This document shows positions 53,345-62,496 of a stretch of 64,000 nucleotides of DNA, piece by piece; within the stretch, counting starts at the first letter, position 1, and every line of letters begins with the position of its first letter. Source of the DNA: Myxococcota bacterium (GTDB lineage Bacteria; Myxococcota_A; UBA796; UBA9615; JAKLKC01); contig JAKLKC010000019.1 of assembly GCA_023150875.1 (NCBI GenBank), positions 1 to 64,000 of the forward strand. The letters are read 5' to 3'. Below the pieces are notes generated by a model. It was not told where the DNA came from. It did not search any database and worked only from the letters and a program-made list of their open reading frames with translations. The position numbers and the translations under genes were made by a program.

Positions 53345-54672
53345 CAGTCGGTCACTCCGTTCGTGCCGGCCCAAGTCGTCCACTGGGAGTCGAATCCCAG
53401 CACCCCCGCGGCGTCTTGGAGACGGGTTGACGGGTCGTCCCCAGGACTACCATCGTCGTTCGCGTTCCAGTCGTAGGGACCCGCGAATGCCCAGATCGTG
53501 AATACATCATCGACGGAGAGCCCACCGGAGTACGCCATGTCCCACCAGAAACGCAACCAGTCATACTCGGTACCTCGGTTCATGACCACGTTCCCGTTCG
53601 CGTCGAGGCCGGGCCAGCACCTGTTGTGGTAGTAGTCCTCGTCTTCGATCCAGGGCGCCACATGGTGCCCGTTCGCGCAGTCCACCAGGCCCGTCTGCTC
53701 GTCCGCCTGGCGGATCCGGTCGAGGTTCCAGTCCACCCAGCCAACGTAGTATCCGAACCAGCAGTCCTGCTCCACTCGGTTCCACGACGCCGCCGCGTAG
53801 AAGTGGGCCATCCCTTCCGTGGCGGCGGCGCTCTGGTACTCCCGGGTGTTCATCTCGTGGCTGCCGTGGTCCCCCTCGCTGAGCCAGGACGGATGGTCGA
53901 TGATGGAGTCGCCGTCCTGCTCGTCCCAGCGGTCGCTGAAGCAGTTGACCATCCGCGAGTCGTAGTCCTTGGCGGCACTCTTGTATGATGTGGCGAAGTA
54001 CTGCACGAGATGCCCCATCTCGTGGGAGATCACGTACTTGCGGTCCGTTTGAGACGCCTTGATGTACGCCTCGCCGCCGCTGACACAACTACCGGCGCAC
54101 TCCGGGTTTGCCTCATCGTAGAACTTGTACGCCTTCCCCGTCATGCCCGCGTTGTTCCGATGCAGCGCCCAGATCGCCGCCCCCAGGATGTTCCAGTGGC
54201 GCCGCACGACCGTCGTGCCGGTCACGGTCGACAGGTGCGGATAGGCCGTCGGGTCGAAGGCCGTCCACAGGTTCGTGTAGAAGACCTGGTCCAGCGTCGG
54301 GTTGTTGTACACATACACGCTGTTGCCGTTGACGGCCGCGTAGCTCCAGATGCTGATCAGGTACGTCTCGTCGTCGTCGAAGGAGAGCAGAGGTGTGCAG
54401 CCCTCTCTGGAGAAGAGGCCGGGCTCCTCGAGCTTGCCGTTGAACAGCACCCCGGGCGTTTCGTTCGACTCAATCCGCACGTGGACGCCGATAGCAGGAT
54501 ACGGCCCCGGCCAGTCGAGGTAGTCGTCGGAGAGCCACGTCCAGTCCCCGTCCACGAAGTCCAGGTTGAGCTCGAAGCACATCTCCAGGGTTCGGCTCGC
54601 CGCAAGGGAGGGGCGGATCGAAAGAGACACGATGCACGCCGCAGCGAGACACAGAAATACCAGCTTGCGCAT
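53344..54672 (-). CDS. Secreted HExxH metalloprotease (intact, cassette B)
   Basis: 442 residues. Start ATG 54672 is supported by GGAGG six bases upstream and a signal peptide (MRKLVFLCLAAACIVSL to about residue 24). An N-terminal domain of about 180 residues shared with cassette A is followed by HEMGH (217-221), and TEGMAHFY with Glu286 as likely third zinc ligand, i.e. a gluzincin pattern. The C-terminal part has GTEYDWLRFWWD shared with the paralogue and many Cys. No named peptidase family recognised. Probably secreted; substrate unknown. Confidence 0.8.
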   Translation of the reverse strand: MRKLVFLCLAAACIVSLSIRPSLAASRTLEMCFELNLDFVDGDWTWLSDDYLDWPGPYPAIGVHVRIESNETPGVLFNGKLEEPGLFSREGCTPLLSFDDDETYLISIWSYAAVNGNSVYVYNNPTLDQVFYTNLWTAFDPTAYPHLSTVTGTTVVRRHWNILGAAIWALHRNNAGMTGKAYKFYDEANPECAGSCVSGGEAYIKASQTDRKYVISHEMGHLVQYFATSYKSAAKDYDSRMVNCFSDRWDEQDGDSIIDHPSWLSEGDHGSHEMNTREYQSAAATEGMAHFYAAASWNRVEQDCWFGYYVGWVDWNLDRIRQADEQTGLVDCANGHHVAPWIEDEDYYHNRCWPGLDANGNVVMNRGTEYDWLRFWWDMAYSGGLSVDDVFTIWAFAGPYDWNANDDGSPGDDPSTRLQDAAGVLGFDSQWTTWAGTNGVTD

Positions 54673-54721
54673 CCGATCCTCCATTGCGGACCACCGAGAG
54701 CCGGCTCCGCATTGAGCCCGC

Positions 54722-55408
54722 TCAGTATCCGGCCACCCCATCCAGGGATGGTCCGCCATCGTAGACCGCGTCGACCACGTTGACGTCGCCTTCCGATGGC
54801 GTCGCTTCGACGAGCACCGCCGGGAGGGATGGGTCGTCGCGCCACGCCGACGCCAGATCCTCTCCCTGTAGGCCGGTCAAGGTGCCGAGCTCGTCGAACG
54901 ATGCATGGACGAGGGGCAGCCGAAGGCGCAGGACGATCATGTCGGCCTCAACGTCCACCCCGAGTACGGTCGCGATCACGTCGCTGGGCCGGCTGGTCTG
55001 GGCCTCGTGGAGCAACTCGTCCCATGGCGGGACGAACTCCACCCACGCCGTCTCCTCCGGCGCCAGGGTGAACGGCCCCTCGTACCAGCGGTACTCCAGG
55101 TCGAAGAAGACCAAGCGACGCTGAACCCAGTACTCGTAGGTCTTCGTGTCCGCGGCCCGGATCTCGACGAGGGGCATCAGCCGCGACTCCTCGTCCGAGA
55201 CGTAGTCGGCCGTCAGGCCGCCGAGATCGGGTCCTTCCGGCTCGATGTCATCCAGGACCACATCCGCCCTCGCGGCAGGGAGCAGCGCGCTTGCGGAGAG
55301 GAGGAAGGTTAGCTGGAGGATCAACCTCCCAGTGCGGGTGAGGTTCGCGGGCTGGGGGGGGGGTACATCGGCTTGCCGCTTCCATCGCTCCCCTGACCGG
55401 GGAGCCAT
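54722..55408 (-). CDS. Exported protein of unknown family (first gene of cassette B)
   Basis: 228 residues. Hydrophobic signal (RLILQLTFLLSASALLPAARA) preceded by a polar stretch of about 28 residues; translation may begin at the ATG 55408 or further in. Mature part is beta-rich and aligns by eye with the first gene of cassette A (EYW...RL.F, W.EGP, L.HA.FDE). A strong promoter (TTGACG, 18 bp, TATAAG) leaves only a few bases before the ATG. Lies 49 bases upstream of the protease. Confidence 0.7.
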   Translation of the reverse strand: MAPRSGERWKRQADVPPPQPANLTRTGRLILQLTFLLSASALLPAARADVVLDDIEPEGPDLGGLTADYVSDEESRLMPLVEIRAADTKTYEYWVQRRLVFFDLEYRWYEGPFTLAPEETAWVEFVPPWDELLHEAQTSRPSDVIATVLGVDVEADMIVLRLRLPLVHASFDELGTLTGLQGEDLASAWRDDPSLPAVLVEATPSEGDVNVVDAVYDGGPSLDGVAGY

Positions 55409-55416
55409 GACTACAG

Positions 55417-55446
55417 CTTATAGATGAGTTCGCCAGTCTGCGTCAA
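55417..55446 (-). promoter_or_regulatory. Promoter of cassette B
   Basis: Minus strand TTGACG (55446-55441), 18-bp spacer, TATAAG (55422-55417), then eight bases to the ATG at 55408. Expected transcription start is one to three bases before the start codon. Confidence 0.6.
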
Positions 55447-55634
55447 TTCCGGTCCAGCGATTTCCCCCGCCCCATCGATCCCACGCGCGGCGGGGCCTTC
55501 TCCACGCCCGGTTGAGTCACCGCCCCCGGGGCGGAGGATCGAGCGGAATTCCTCCCTCCCCGAGTCGGACCCGGCGCGGGAGCGGGCCCTCCGGCGCGTC
55601 GATCAGCGCGCCGATCACAGCCTGGCGCCACCGA

Positions 55635-56834
55635 CTACCACGTCGCGATCAGCCCCACGTTCCCCGTGTGCCCCACCACCCGGGCCCCCTCGCCGAGCTG
55701 GGGGAACTCCGTGACCGCCAGGTCGTAGCCCCCGGCCAGGGTGAGGGAGCCGGGGGGCGAGGTGGACTCCACCAGCCGCCCCCGGATGGAGAGGCCGGCG
55801 GCGTGGGCGACCAGGGTGCCGAGGCGGGGATCCCCGGCCAGCACCGGGAGGGCCTCGTCGTAGGAGGGGGCGTAGAACTCCGCGGCCCCCTGCCGATAGA
55901 AGCGGTAGCGCAGGCCCAGCAGGCCCCGGGGAAGCTCCACGTGGAGGCCCGCCTCGGGGATCAGGGCCCACACCCGCCAGGTGTCCAGGTAGAGGCCCTG
56001 GCGAAGGTGCAGGGCGGTGCCCCGGCCCAGGTGCCAGGCGAGCTGGGCGAAGGCGGTGAGGCGGTCCCGGGAGCCGGGCAGGACCTCGGGCACCAAGTCG
56101 CCGGCGACGCGGGCGGAGCGGAAGGGGCTGGCGAGCTCCCCCCGGGCCACCGACAGGGCGGCGCCCCCCGAGATCACCGCCCGGCGGTGCACCACCTGGG
56201 AGGCGGCGAGGCCGGCGCTCCCCCTCCAGGTCCGGGCCGGCCACCGGCTCCCCTGGGCCGGGGCGGGCTCCGGGGGATCCGAGACGTCGGCGCCGAAGGA
56301 CACCCAGCCGCTCAGGGTGGTGTTCCGCCTCGCCAGCTCCACAGTGCCCCCCAGAGTTCCCGACGCCGACCGATAGTCGGACTCCGTGCTCCCCCGGACC
56401 CGGGCCGAGAGGCGCCCGGGCGCGCCGCCCGCCTCCCCCACCACGTCCAGCCCGACCCCCAGCTCGACCCTCTCCTCCTCCGGCGCCCCGGAGGGGCCGA
56501 CAGCGAGGGAGGCGGTGGTGATGGCGTCGGCGGGCTCGTTCCGGAGCACGGTCCCGGTGGGTCTCCCCCCCGAGGCGTCCCCGGGGACGCTGACGTGGTC
56601 CTCCACGAGCTGGACCCGCAGGCCCAGGTGGCGCCCGATGGGCACCTCGGCCTCCCCGGCGGTGGTGACCACCAGCACCCCCTCGTCGTCGCCGTAGACG
56701 ATCCCCCGGAACTCGAAGCGGCCGGGGCGCTCGGGGACCGGGGCACCCGCCCCCCGGTGGGCGCAGCCCCCCAGCACGACCCCGGCCGCCACCAGGGCCC
56801 GGACCGCGGCGAGGAGCCCGGCCCGCGCCCTCAC
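55635..56834 (-). CDS. DUF3570-type outer membrane lipoprotein
   Basis: 399 residues from a GTG at 56834, overlapping the DUF4266 stop by four bases (GTGA). Lipobox VVLGGC, then a beta-barrel-like pattern with many amphipathic strands (RFEFRGIVYG, RVELGVGLDVVG, LSGWVSFGADVS) to the last strand VGLIATW. The layout and the partner gene fit DUF3570 proteins, which usually occur with DUF4266 and an ApbE-type flavin transferase; no ApbE is in the window. Confidence 0.8.
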   Translation of the reverse strand: MRARAGLLAAVRALVAAGVVLGGCAHRGAGAPVPERPGRFEFRGIVYGDDEGVLVVTTAGEAEVPIGRHLGLRVQLVEDHVSVPGDASGGRPTGTVLRNEPADAITTASLAVGPSGAPEEERVELGVGLDVVGEAGGAPGRLSARVRGSTESDYRSASGTLGGTVELARRNTTLSGWVSFGADVSDPPEPAPAQGSRWPARTWRGSAGLAASQVVHRRAVISGGAALSVARGELASPFRSARVAGDLVPEVLPGSRDRLTAFAQLAWHLGRGTALHLRQGLYLDTWRVWALIPEAGLHVELPRGLLGLRYRFYRQGAAEFYAPSYDEALPVLAGDPRLGTLVAHAAGLSIRGRLVESTSPPGSLTLAGGYDLAVTEFPQLGEGARVVGHTGNVGLIATW

Positions 56835-57073
56835 TGGGTGCAGCCGCAACCCCCGCCGGGGGCGGCCCCGGGGAGGCCCCCGGCCGTCGACACCTGGACG
56901 GCCTTGTCCCGGTACTCCCCCATCAGGGAGGTCTCGGCAAAGGGGGACTCCATCGCCGGCGAGGCCAGCAGCGCCCTCTCCCAGGGCTGGACCGCGGCGC
57001 ACGCCGGGGCGCCGGAGACCACCAGGGCGAGGGCGAGCACGGTTGGGGAAGGGCACGAGGGGCGAGCCGACAT
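56831..57073 (-). CDS. DUF4266-type small lipoprotein
   Basis: 80 residues. Signal with lipobox GAPAC; mature part begins AAVQPWERALLASPAM and ends GGGCGCTQ, the hallmarks of DUF4266 (a conserved VxPWER and C-terminal GGCGC). First gene of the pair with DUF3570. A promoter (TTGACC, 18 bp, CATACT) ends six bases before the ATG. Confidence 0.88.
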   Translation of the reverse strand: MSARPSCPSPTVLALALVVSGAPACAAVQPWERALLASPAMESPFAETSLMGEYRDKAVQVSTAGGLPGAAPGGGCGCTQ

Positions 57074-57079
57074 GGACGC

Positions 57080-57109
57080 AGTATGTCCGGGGGCCGGCGA
57101 GGGGGTCAA
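57080..57109 (-). promoter_or_regulatory. Promoter of DUF4266/DUF3570 pair, leaderless type
   Basis: Minus strand TTGACC (57109-57104), 18-bp spacer, CATACT (57085-57080), six bases to the ATG at 57073. Confidence 0.55.
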
Positions 57110-57209
57110 CGGCCGCGGATGGTGGACCGCGGGCGCCGGCGGGCTAAGGTTGCCGCCGAGGGCGCCCTCCTCGCCCCGCGTCGGCCTCTCACCCCGCCGC
57201 CGGTCCGGT

Positions 57210-57238
57210 TTGACCGTCCCCCGGGCTCGGGGGAGAAT
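57210..57238 (+). promoter_or_regulatory. Promoter of outer-membrane barrel gene
   Basis: TTGACC (57210-57215), 17-bp spacer, GAGAAT (57233-57238); leader of about 70 bases before the TTG at 57315. GAGG lies in the leader near the start. Confidence 0.4.
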
Positions 57239-57314
57239 GCGGCGCGCTGCGGCCCCGGGGCCGCTCCCGAACCGGACGCCGGGGAGGCCCCTCCCCCCGT
57301 CCCGCGAGGTCCCA

Positions 57315-57818
57315 TTGCGAAAGCGCCTCCTCGTCCCGATCTTCACCGCCCTCCTCTTCGCCCTCGCCGCCAGCCCCGCGTCCGCCAAGGATCTCCGCAA
57401 GCGGTTCGGTCTCGGCTTCAACAACCAGTTCTCCCCCGTGGCCAACCTCTCGGTGAAGTACGGCTTCCCCGCGAAGTCGCCCACGATCAACATCCAGGTC
57501 CAGGGCATCGTCGGCTTCGCCTTCGCGAAGTCGGCGGAGACCAAGCTCTTCGCCGGCGGGCGCCTCCTCTTCACCGTGATCGCCGAGGACAACCTCAACG
57601 TGTACGTCGGCGCGGGCGGCGGATACGCGAGGTTCAGCGACGGCACCGCGGCCGCCCGGATCCAGCCGGTGGCGGGGGTGGAGTTCTTCTTCTTCGGCCT
57701 CGACAACCTGGGCGTGTCCGGCGAGGTCGGGCTGAACGTCGACATCGGGCCCGACGGGATCGAGGTCTTCACCGCCTCCAGCATGTTCGCCGGGGTCGGC
57801 CTGCACTACTACCTGTAG
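57315..57818 (+). CDS. Outer membrane beta-barrel protein
   Basis: 167 residues from a TTG at 57315 that gives a signal peptide (RKRLLVPIFTALLFALAASPASA). The rest is a small eight-strand-type barrel: alternating pattern GLGFNNQFSPVANLSVKYGF, FAGGRLLFTVI, VYVGAGGGYARF and a C-terminal aromatic strand GVGLHYYL. Shape and size fit OmpA/OmpW-like porins. Divergent from the DUF4266 gene. Confidence 0.85.
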   Translation: MRKRLLVPIFTALLFALAASPASAKDLRKRFGLGFNNQFSPVANLSVKYGFPAKSPTINIQVQGIVGFAFAKSAETKLFAGGRLLFTVIAEDNLNVYVGAGGGYARFSDGTAAARIQPVAGVEFFFFGLDNLGVSGEVGLNVDIGPDGIEVFTASSMFAGVGLHYYL

Positions 57819-57864
57819 GGGCGCGCCCGTGCCCGGCGACCGCGTCACCCGGGGAGTGGCACCG

Positions 57865-59181
57865 ATGCTCCGAGGCGTCCAGGCCGCCGCGTTACTCGTC
57901 CTCGCCGCCGGCTGCGGCCGGGATCCCTGCGACACCGAAGGCTTCGCCCGGGCCGCGTGGGTCGCCCCCGCCGACCGGATCCCCTGGGCCACCCACACCG
58001 ACACCCGCGCCTTCACCTCCATCGCCGCCGCCGTGGACTCCATGGCCCCCACGGAGGACGGCCCCGCCCTGGTCTGCGTGGCCAGCGGCACCTACCGGGA
58101 GAGGCTGGTGGTGCCCGGGGGGGTCGCGGTGCGGGAGGCCGAAGGGGCGGAGGCCGTGCTGGTCGCCCCCGATCCCCTGGGCCCGGCCGTGGTCCTCGAG
58201 GGCTCCCGCACCGGTGCGGCGGCGGAGGTCCGGGGGATCCGGATCGTCGCCGAAGGGGTCGCGGTGCGGGTGGAGGGGCACGGGGTCGTCGCCGGGATCG
58301 ACGTGGAGGGAGCCGGCAAGGGCGTGGACGTGGCCGCCGACGCCCGGGCGACCCTCTCGGGCGGGTCGCTGCGGGGGATCCGCCTCGCCCCGGCGGTGGA
58401 GGGGGCGGCGGGCGCGGCCCTGGAGATCGGCGGCACCGACTTCGCCGGCAACGTCGTCGACGTGCGCCTCGCCTCGGGGGGGGATCTCGGGCTGGACGGC
58501 ACCACCCACGCCGTCCTGGACGACGCCGACGAGGCCCCCATCCAGGTCGCGGACGCCCGGCTCGACGGGAGGCGCCTCGCCTTCCGGGCCGAGGGGTCGC
58601 GCCCGGCCTTCGTCGACCTCGTCGGCACCGACGCCGTGCTGGAGGGCGCCGAATTCCTCGCCCAGACCGCCCCGATCCCCGCGGTCCGCCTGCGGGACGA
58701 CGCCGCCCCCGCCTCGACGCTGACCGCCACCAACGTGCTGGCCTTCGCCCGGGTGGGTGGCGATCCCCGCTCCGCCGCCTTCGTGGTGGGGGGCGCCGCC
58801 ACCCTCCGCCTGCGCTTCTCGGCGGTGCTGGGACTCGGCGGCGGCTACGGCTCCGCCATCGCCGCCACCGGCGACCAGGCCGCCATCCTGGTGGTCGACT
58901 CGGTCTTCTGGGGCAACGAGTCCTTCCTGGACACCGGGGGCTTCGACGCCTCGGTGGACGTGGACCCCGACCACACCTTCGTGGAGGCGGGCTGGGAAGT
59001 CGCCCAGGCCCTCCGCGGGGACCCCCTCCTGGAGGACCCCGCGCGGGAGGACTTCCGCCCCCGGACCGGCTCCCCCCTCATCGACGCCGCCCTGGCCATC
59101 GAGGGGGTGGACACGGACATCCTCGGCGAGCCCCGCCCCCTCGGCGACGGCCCCGACATCGGCCCCTACGAGGTCCGCTGA
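57865..59181 (+). CDS. Right-handed beta-helix lipoprotein
   Basis: 438 residues from ATG 57865 (GGAG nine bases upstream; an in-frame GTG at 57829 is less likely). Lipobox LVLAAGC, then repeated short strands with a solenoid pattern (GSRTGAAAEVRGIRIVAEG, VVAGIDVEGAGKGVDVAADA), typical of pectate-lyase-like parallel beta-helix proteins. C-terminal DIGPYEVR is a common ending of 'choice-of-anchor' or polymorphic membrane proteins with this fold. No catalytic residues identified. Confidence 0.82.
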   Translation: MLRGVQAAALLVLAAGCGRDPCDTEGFARAAWVAPADRIPWATHTDTRAFTSIAAAVDSMAPTEDGPALVCVASGTYRERLVVPGGVAVREAEGAEAVLVAPDPLGPAVVLEGSRTGAAAEVRGIRIVAEGVAVRVEGHGVVAGIDVEGAGKGVDVAADARATLSGGSLRGIRLAPAVEGAAGAALEIGGTDFAGNVVDVRLASGGDLGLDGTTHAVLDDADEAPIQVADARLDGRRLAFRAEGSRPAFVDLVGTDAVLEGAEFLAQTAPIPAVRLRDDAAPASTLTATNVLAFARVGGDPRSAAFVVGGAATLRLRFSAVLGLGGGYGSAIAATGDQAAILVVDSVFWGNESFLDTGGFDASVDVDPDHTFVEAGWEVAQALRGDPLLEDPAREDFRPRTGSPLIDAALAIEGVDTDILGEPRPLGDGPDIGPYEVR

Positions 59182-59183
59182 CC

Positions 59184-59231
59184 GGGGAGATCGCGCCGCC
59201 CGCCCCTGCCCCGGTGATCTCCCCCCTTTTT
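59184..59231 (+). terminator. Rho-independent terminator
   Basis: GGGGAGATC (59184-59192) pairs with GATCTCCCC (59216-59224), followed by five T residues (59227-59231). It starts two bases after the stop of the beta-helix gene. The loop is long (23 bases), and an alternative shorter pairing with CCCCGG exists. Confidence 0.6.
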
Positions 59232-59288
59232 CGCCCTCCCCCTTGAAACCGCCCCGTCCCCCCTGCTCCAATCGCCCTCGACTTGCCC

Positions 59289-62200
59289 ATGCCTTCCGCG
59301 AAGGAGCGCCCCACCCGCCTCCGCCTGGCGACGGTGGTGGGGCTGGTGTTGCTGGCGCTGCTCGTCCTGCCCCGGGCGGCCGGGGCGGCGAACTACGATC
59401 CCCGCCTGCGCTGGCGCACCGTCACCACCCCCCACTTCCGCATCCACTTCCACCAGGGGACGGAGCACCTGGCGTTCAAGGCCGCTCGGGTCGCCGAGGA
59501 GATCCACGTCCGCCTCGTCCCCGAGCTGAAGTGGGAGCCCCGGACCCGCACCGACCTCGTCATCCTCGACAACACCGACTCCGCCAACGGCTTCGCCCAG
59601 ACCATCCCCTACCGGGCCATCACCATCTACGCCACCGCTCCCCTGGAGGACAGCAGCCTCGACAACTACGAGGACTGGCTGTGGGCCCTGCTGGTCCACG
59701 AGTACGCCCACATCCTCCACATCGACACCACCCTCGGGGTCAATCGGGTGATCCAGGCGGTGATCGGTCGACTCTGGGTGCCCAACGGCATCCAGCCGGG
59801 GTGGCTGACGGAGGGGCTGGCCACCTACCAGGAGACGGTCCAGACCGCAGGAGGCCGGGGGCGCTCGGCCTACACCGAGATGCTCTGGCGCGCCAGCGCC
59901 CTGGAGGGGACCTTCCCGGGGATCGACCAGGCGGAGGGCTACCAGGCGGACTGGCCCGGGGGGCAGATCCGCTACCTGTACGGCGCCGGCTTCCACCTCT
60001 GGCTGGCGAACCGCTTCGGTGACGACCGGATCGCCGCGTTCAGCCACGCCCACGCCCGGCAGGTGATCCCCTTCATCCTCCCCTCCCGGCGGGTCTTCGG
60101 CCGGAGCTTCCCCACCCTGTGGGGGGAATGGCGGGGCGAGATGGAGCGGAGGGCCGCCGCCGACCGGGACCGGGTCCTGGAGCGGGGGGGGCCCACGCCC
60201 TCCACGGTGGTCGCCGGCGCGCCGTACCAGGCCACCCAGCCGGTGTGGACGCCGGACTCCCAGCGGCTGCTCTACGTCCGCCGCGACCTGTACGGCCCCA
60301 CGCGGGTGATGGCCCTGGACCCCGACACCCGCCGGGAGGAGGTCTTCCTCAAGAAGGCGCCCCGGAGCATGACCTGGAGTCCCAAGGGCCACCTCTACTT
60401 CTCGGAGGTCGGCAACTTCGATCCCTTCAACTCCGGCTACGACCTCTTCCGCTACGACCCGGTCACCCGCAAGGTGCGACGCCTGACCCGGGGCCAGCGG
60501 GCCCGGGACCCGGCGCCTTCACCCCGCGACGGACGGGTGCTGTGCGTCGTCAACGACGCCCAGATGAACCACCTGGCCTGGCTGGGCGAGAAGGGACAGG
60601 TCCACAGGCTGGGGGAGATCCGGGACTACACCCAGTTCTCGGACCTCGTCTGGTCCCCCGACGGCTCGATGCTCGCCCTCTCGGCGTGGAAGGAGGGGGG
60701 GCGGCGCGACATCCATGTCCTGGACCCCGTCGCCTTCGAGCGCTGGGGGGACGTGGGGATCGCGCTGGCGGACGACCGGGCGAGCGAGATCGACCCCACG
60801 TTCTCCCCCGACGGCCGCTGGCTCCTCTTCGCCTCGGACCGCTCGGGGATCTGGAACGTCTACGCCTGGTCGGTGGCGGACGGCGCGCTGCGCCAGGTGA
60901 CCGACGAGGTCGGCGGAGCGTTCTCGCCCTCCGTCTCCCCCGACGGGCGCTGGCTCGCCTACCAGGGCTACACCTCCTCGGGGTACGACGTGCGGATCCT
61001 GCCCTACCGCCCCGAGACCTGGAGCGAGCCGCAGCCCGCCGCCGACCCCGAGGCCCGCTGGCTGGCGCCGCCCCCGCGCCCCCTGCCGCCTCCCCCCGAG
61101 GCGGAGGTCCCCCTCCCGTCCAGGCCCTACAACCCCATCCGCACCCTGTTCCCGCCCCGCTACCTGAGCCCCAGCTTCTCGTTCAACGACACCGGCTTCG
61201 TGGTGGGCCTGTCCACCGGGGGGTTCGACGTGCTGCGCCAGCACTCCTGGGGGGCGTCGGTGAACTACCGCAGCGACAGCGGGTACTTCGGTTGGGGTGT
61301 CGGCTACACCAACGACGTCCTGTACCCGAAGATCGGCCTCGGCTTCAGCACGTACACCGTCAGCTACGGGAGGATCTGGCTCGAGACCGGCGAGCCGCCC
61401 CCGCCGGGGGGCCCCGGCTTCGACGGGATCCACCGGGGCGAGGAGACGTACTTCGAGCGCCGCGACCGCGCCTACCTCTCCGCCTCCGTCCCCACCCGGG
61501 ACCGCCACCACGCCTTCTTCGCCCGGTACGTGCTGGACGTGCGCCGCCCCCTGCGGGAGGTCCCCGGGGAAGCCCACACCGAGTACCTGCCCAACCACGG
61601 CAGCTTCTCGGGCATCGACGTGGGCTGGACCTGGTCCGACACCTCCTCCTACGGCCGCAGCGTCAGCCCCGAGGCGGGCAGCTCCTTCTCCGCCCGAGCC
61701 GAGGTGAAGTCCAAGTACCTGGGCGCCGGGATGAAGACCCCGGATGGCGAGGAAACGCCGCTGGAGCAGGTGGTGCTCACCGGGGAAGGCCGTGGGTACG
61801 TCAGCATGCCGTGGAAGAGGGGACACGTCCTGGGCATCCGCGGGGCGCTGGGGACCACCCTCGGCACCCAGGAGGGGCAGTACAGCTTCAGGATGGGGGG
61901 CAGCTTCGGCGACAGCGCGTTCATCAGCCTGCCCGACCGGTACTACCCCCTCCGGGGGTATCCCACCAGCTCCGTCCGGGGCGACCACCTGCTCCTCCTG
62001 AGCGCGGAGTACCGCCTCCCCCTGTTCTTCGTCGAGCGCTCCCTGTCCACCCTGCCGGTCTACCTCCGGGACGTGGACCTCTCGCTGTTCGCCGACGCCG
62101 GGCAGGCGTGGGACAGCGGCGACAACCCCTCTCTGGCCTCGATCCTGAGCGGCGACGCGGACTTGGGGGAGGCGCTCCTGGGCTGGCTCGGGGACCTCAG

Positions 62201-62351
62201 GGTGGGGGTCGGCGCCGAGATCGGGGTCCACTTCGCCCTGGGCTGGGGTGGGTTCCTGAGGCTGCGCCTGGGCGCGGGGGTGGGGCTCACCGACGGCGCC
62301 CTCTCGGGCTTCCCCGACAACCTCTACTGGCAGCTCGGCTCGTCGTTCTGA
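59289..62351 (+). CDS. Gluzincin peptidase, beta-propeller and outer-membrane barrel fusion
   Basis: 1,020 residues. Signal peptide to about residue 34 (ATG 59289; a TTG six bases earlier is in frame). N-terminal peptidase-MA-like domain with HEYAH (137-141) and TEGLATYQ (Glu175), the gluzincin zinc site. Next, TolB-like beta-propeller blades (SPDGSMLALSAW, SPDGRWLLFASDRSG, SPDGRWLAYQGY). The C-terminal third (about 620-1020) is a surface-antigen/BamA-like barrel (SVNYRSDSGYFGWGVGYT, ending DNLYWQLGSSF). A known but rarely studied layout; a protease tethered to its own barrel. Confidence 0.88.
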   Translation: MPSAKERPTRLRLATVVGLVLLALLVLPRAAGAANYDPRLRWRTVTTPHFRIHFHQGTEHLAFKAARVAEEIHVRLVPELKWEPRTRTDLVILDNTDSANGFAQTIPYRAITIYATAPLEDSSLDNYEDWLWALLVHEYAHILHIDTTLGVNRVIQAVIGRLWVPNGIQPGWLTEGLATYQETVQTAGGRGRSAYTEMLWRASALEGTFPGIDQAEGYQADWPGGQIRYLYGAGFHLWLANRFGDDRIAAFSHAHARQVIPFILPSRRVFGRSFPTLWGEWRGEMERRAAADRDRVLERGGPTPSTVVAGAPYQATQPVWTPDSQRLLYVRRDLYGPTRVMALDPDTRREEVFLKKAPRSMTWSPKGHLYFSEVGNFDPFNSGYDLFRYDPVTRKVRRLTRGQRARDPAPSPRDGRVLCVVNDAQMNHLAWLGEKGQVHRLGEIRDYTQFSDLVWSPDGSMLALSAWKEGGRRDIHVLDPVAFERWGDVGIALADDRASEIDPTFSPDGRWLLFASDRSGIWNVYAWSVADGALRQVTDEVGGAFSPSVSPDGRWLAYQGYTSSGYDVRILPYRPETWSEPQPAADPEARWLAPPPRPLPPPPEAEVPLPSRPYNPIRTLFPPRYLSPSFSFNDTGFVVGLSTGGFDVLRQHSWGASVNYRSDSGYFGWGVGYTNDVLYPKIGLGFSTYTVSYGRIWLETGEPPPPGGPGFDGIHRGEETYFERRDRAYLSASVPTRDRHHAFFARYVLDVRRPLREVPGEAHTEYLPNHGSFSGIDVGWTWSDTSSYGRSVSPEAGSSFSARAEVKSKYLGAGMKTPDGEETPLEQVVLTGEGRGYVSMPWKRGHVLGIRGALGTTLGTQEGQYSFRMGGSFGDSAFISLPDRYYPLRGYPTSSVRGDHLLLLSAEYRLPLFFVERSLSTLPVYLRDVDLSLFADAGQAWDSGDNPSLASILSGDADLGEALLGWLGDLRVGVGAEIGVHFALGWGGFLRLRLGAGVGLTDGALSGFPDNLYWQLGSSF

Positions 62352-62496
62352 GGTCCCCGCGCGCGCGATGGCGTCCCCTCCTGCTTTCCGGTTAACCTGC
62401 CCCATCCGCTCGCCGCGACCGCCCCACGGCTCCCGGGCGCGGCCGTGCCCGGATGGGTGGCATCGCGATTGCCCATGCCGGCCCGCGGAGCAGAGC

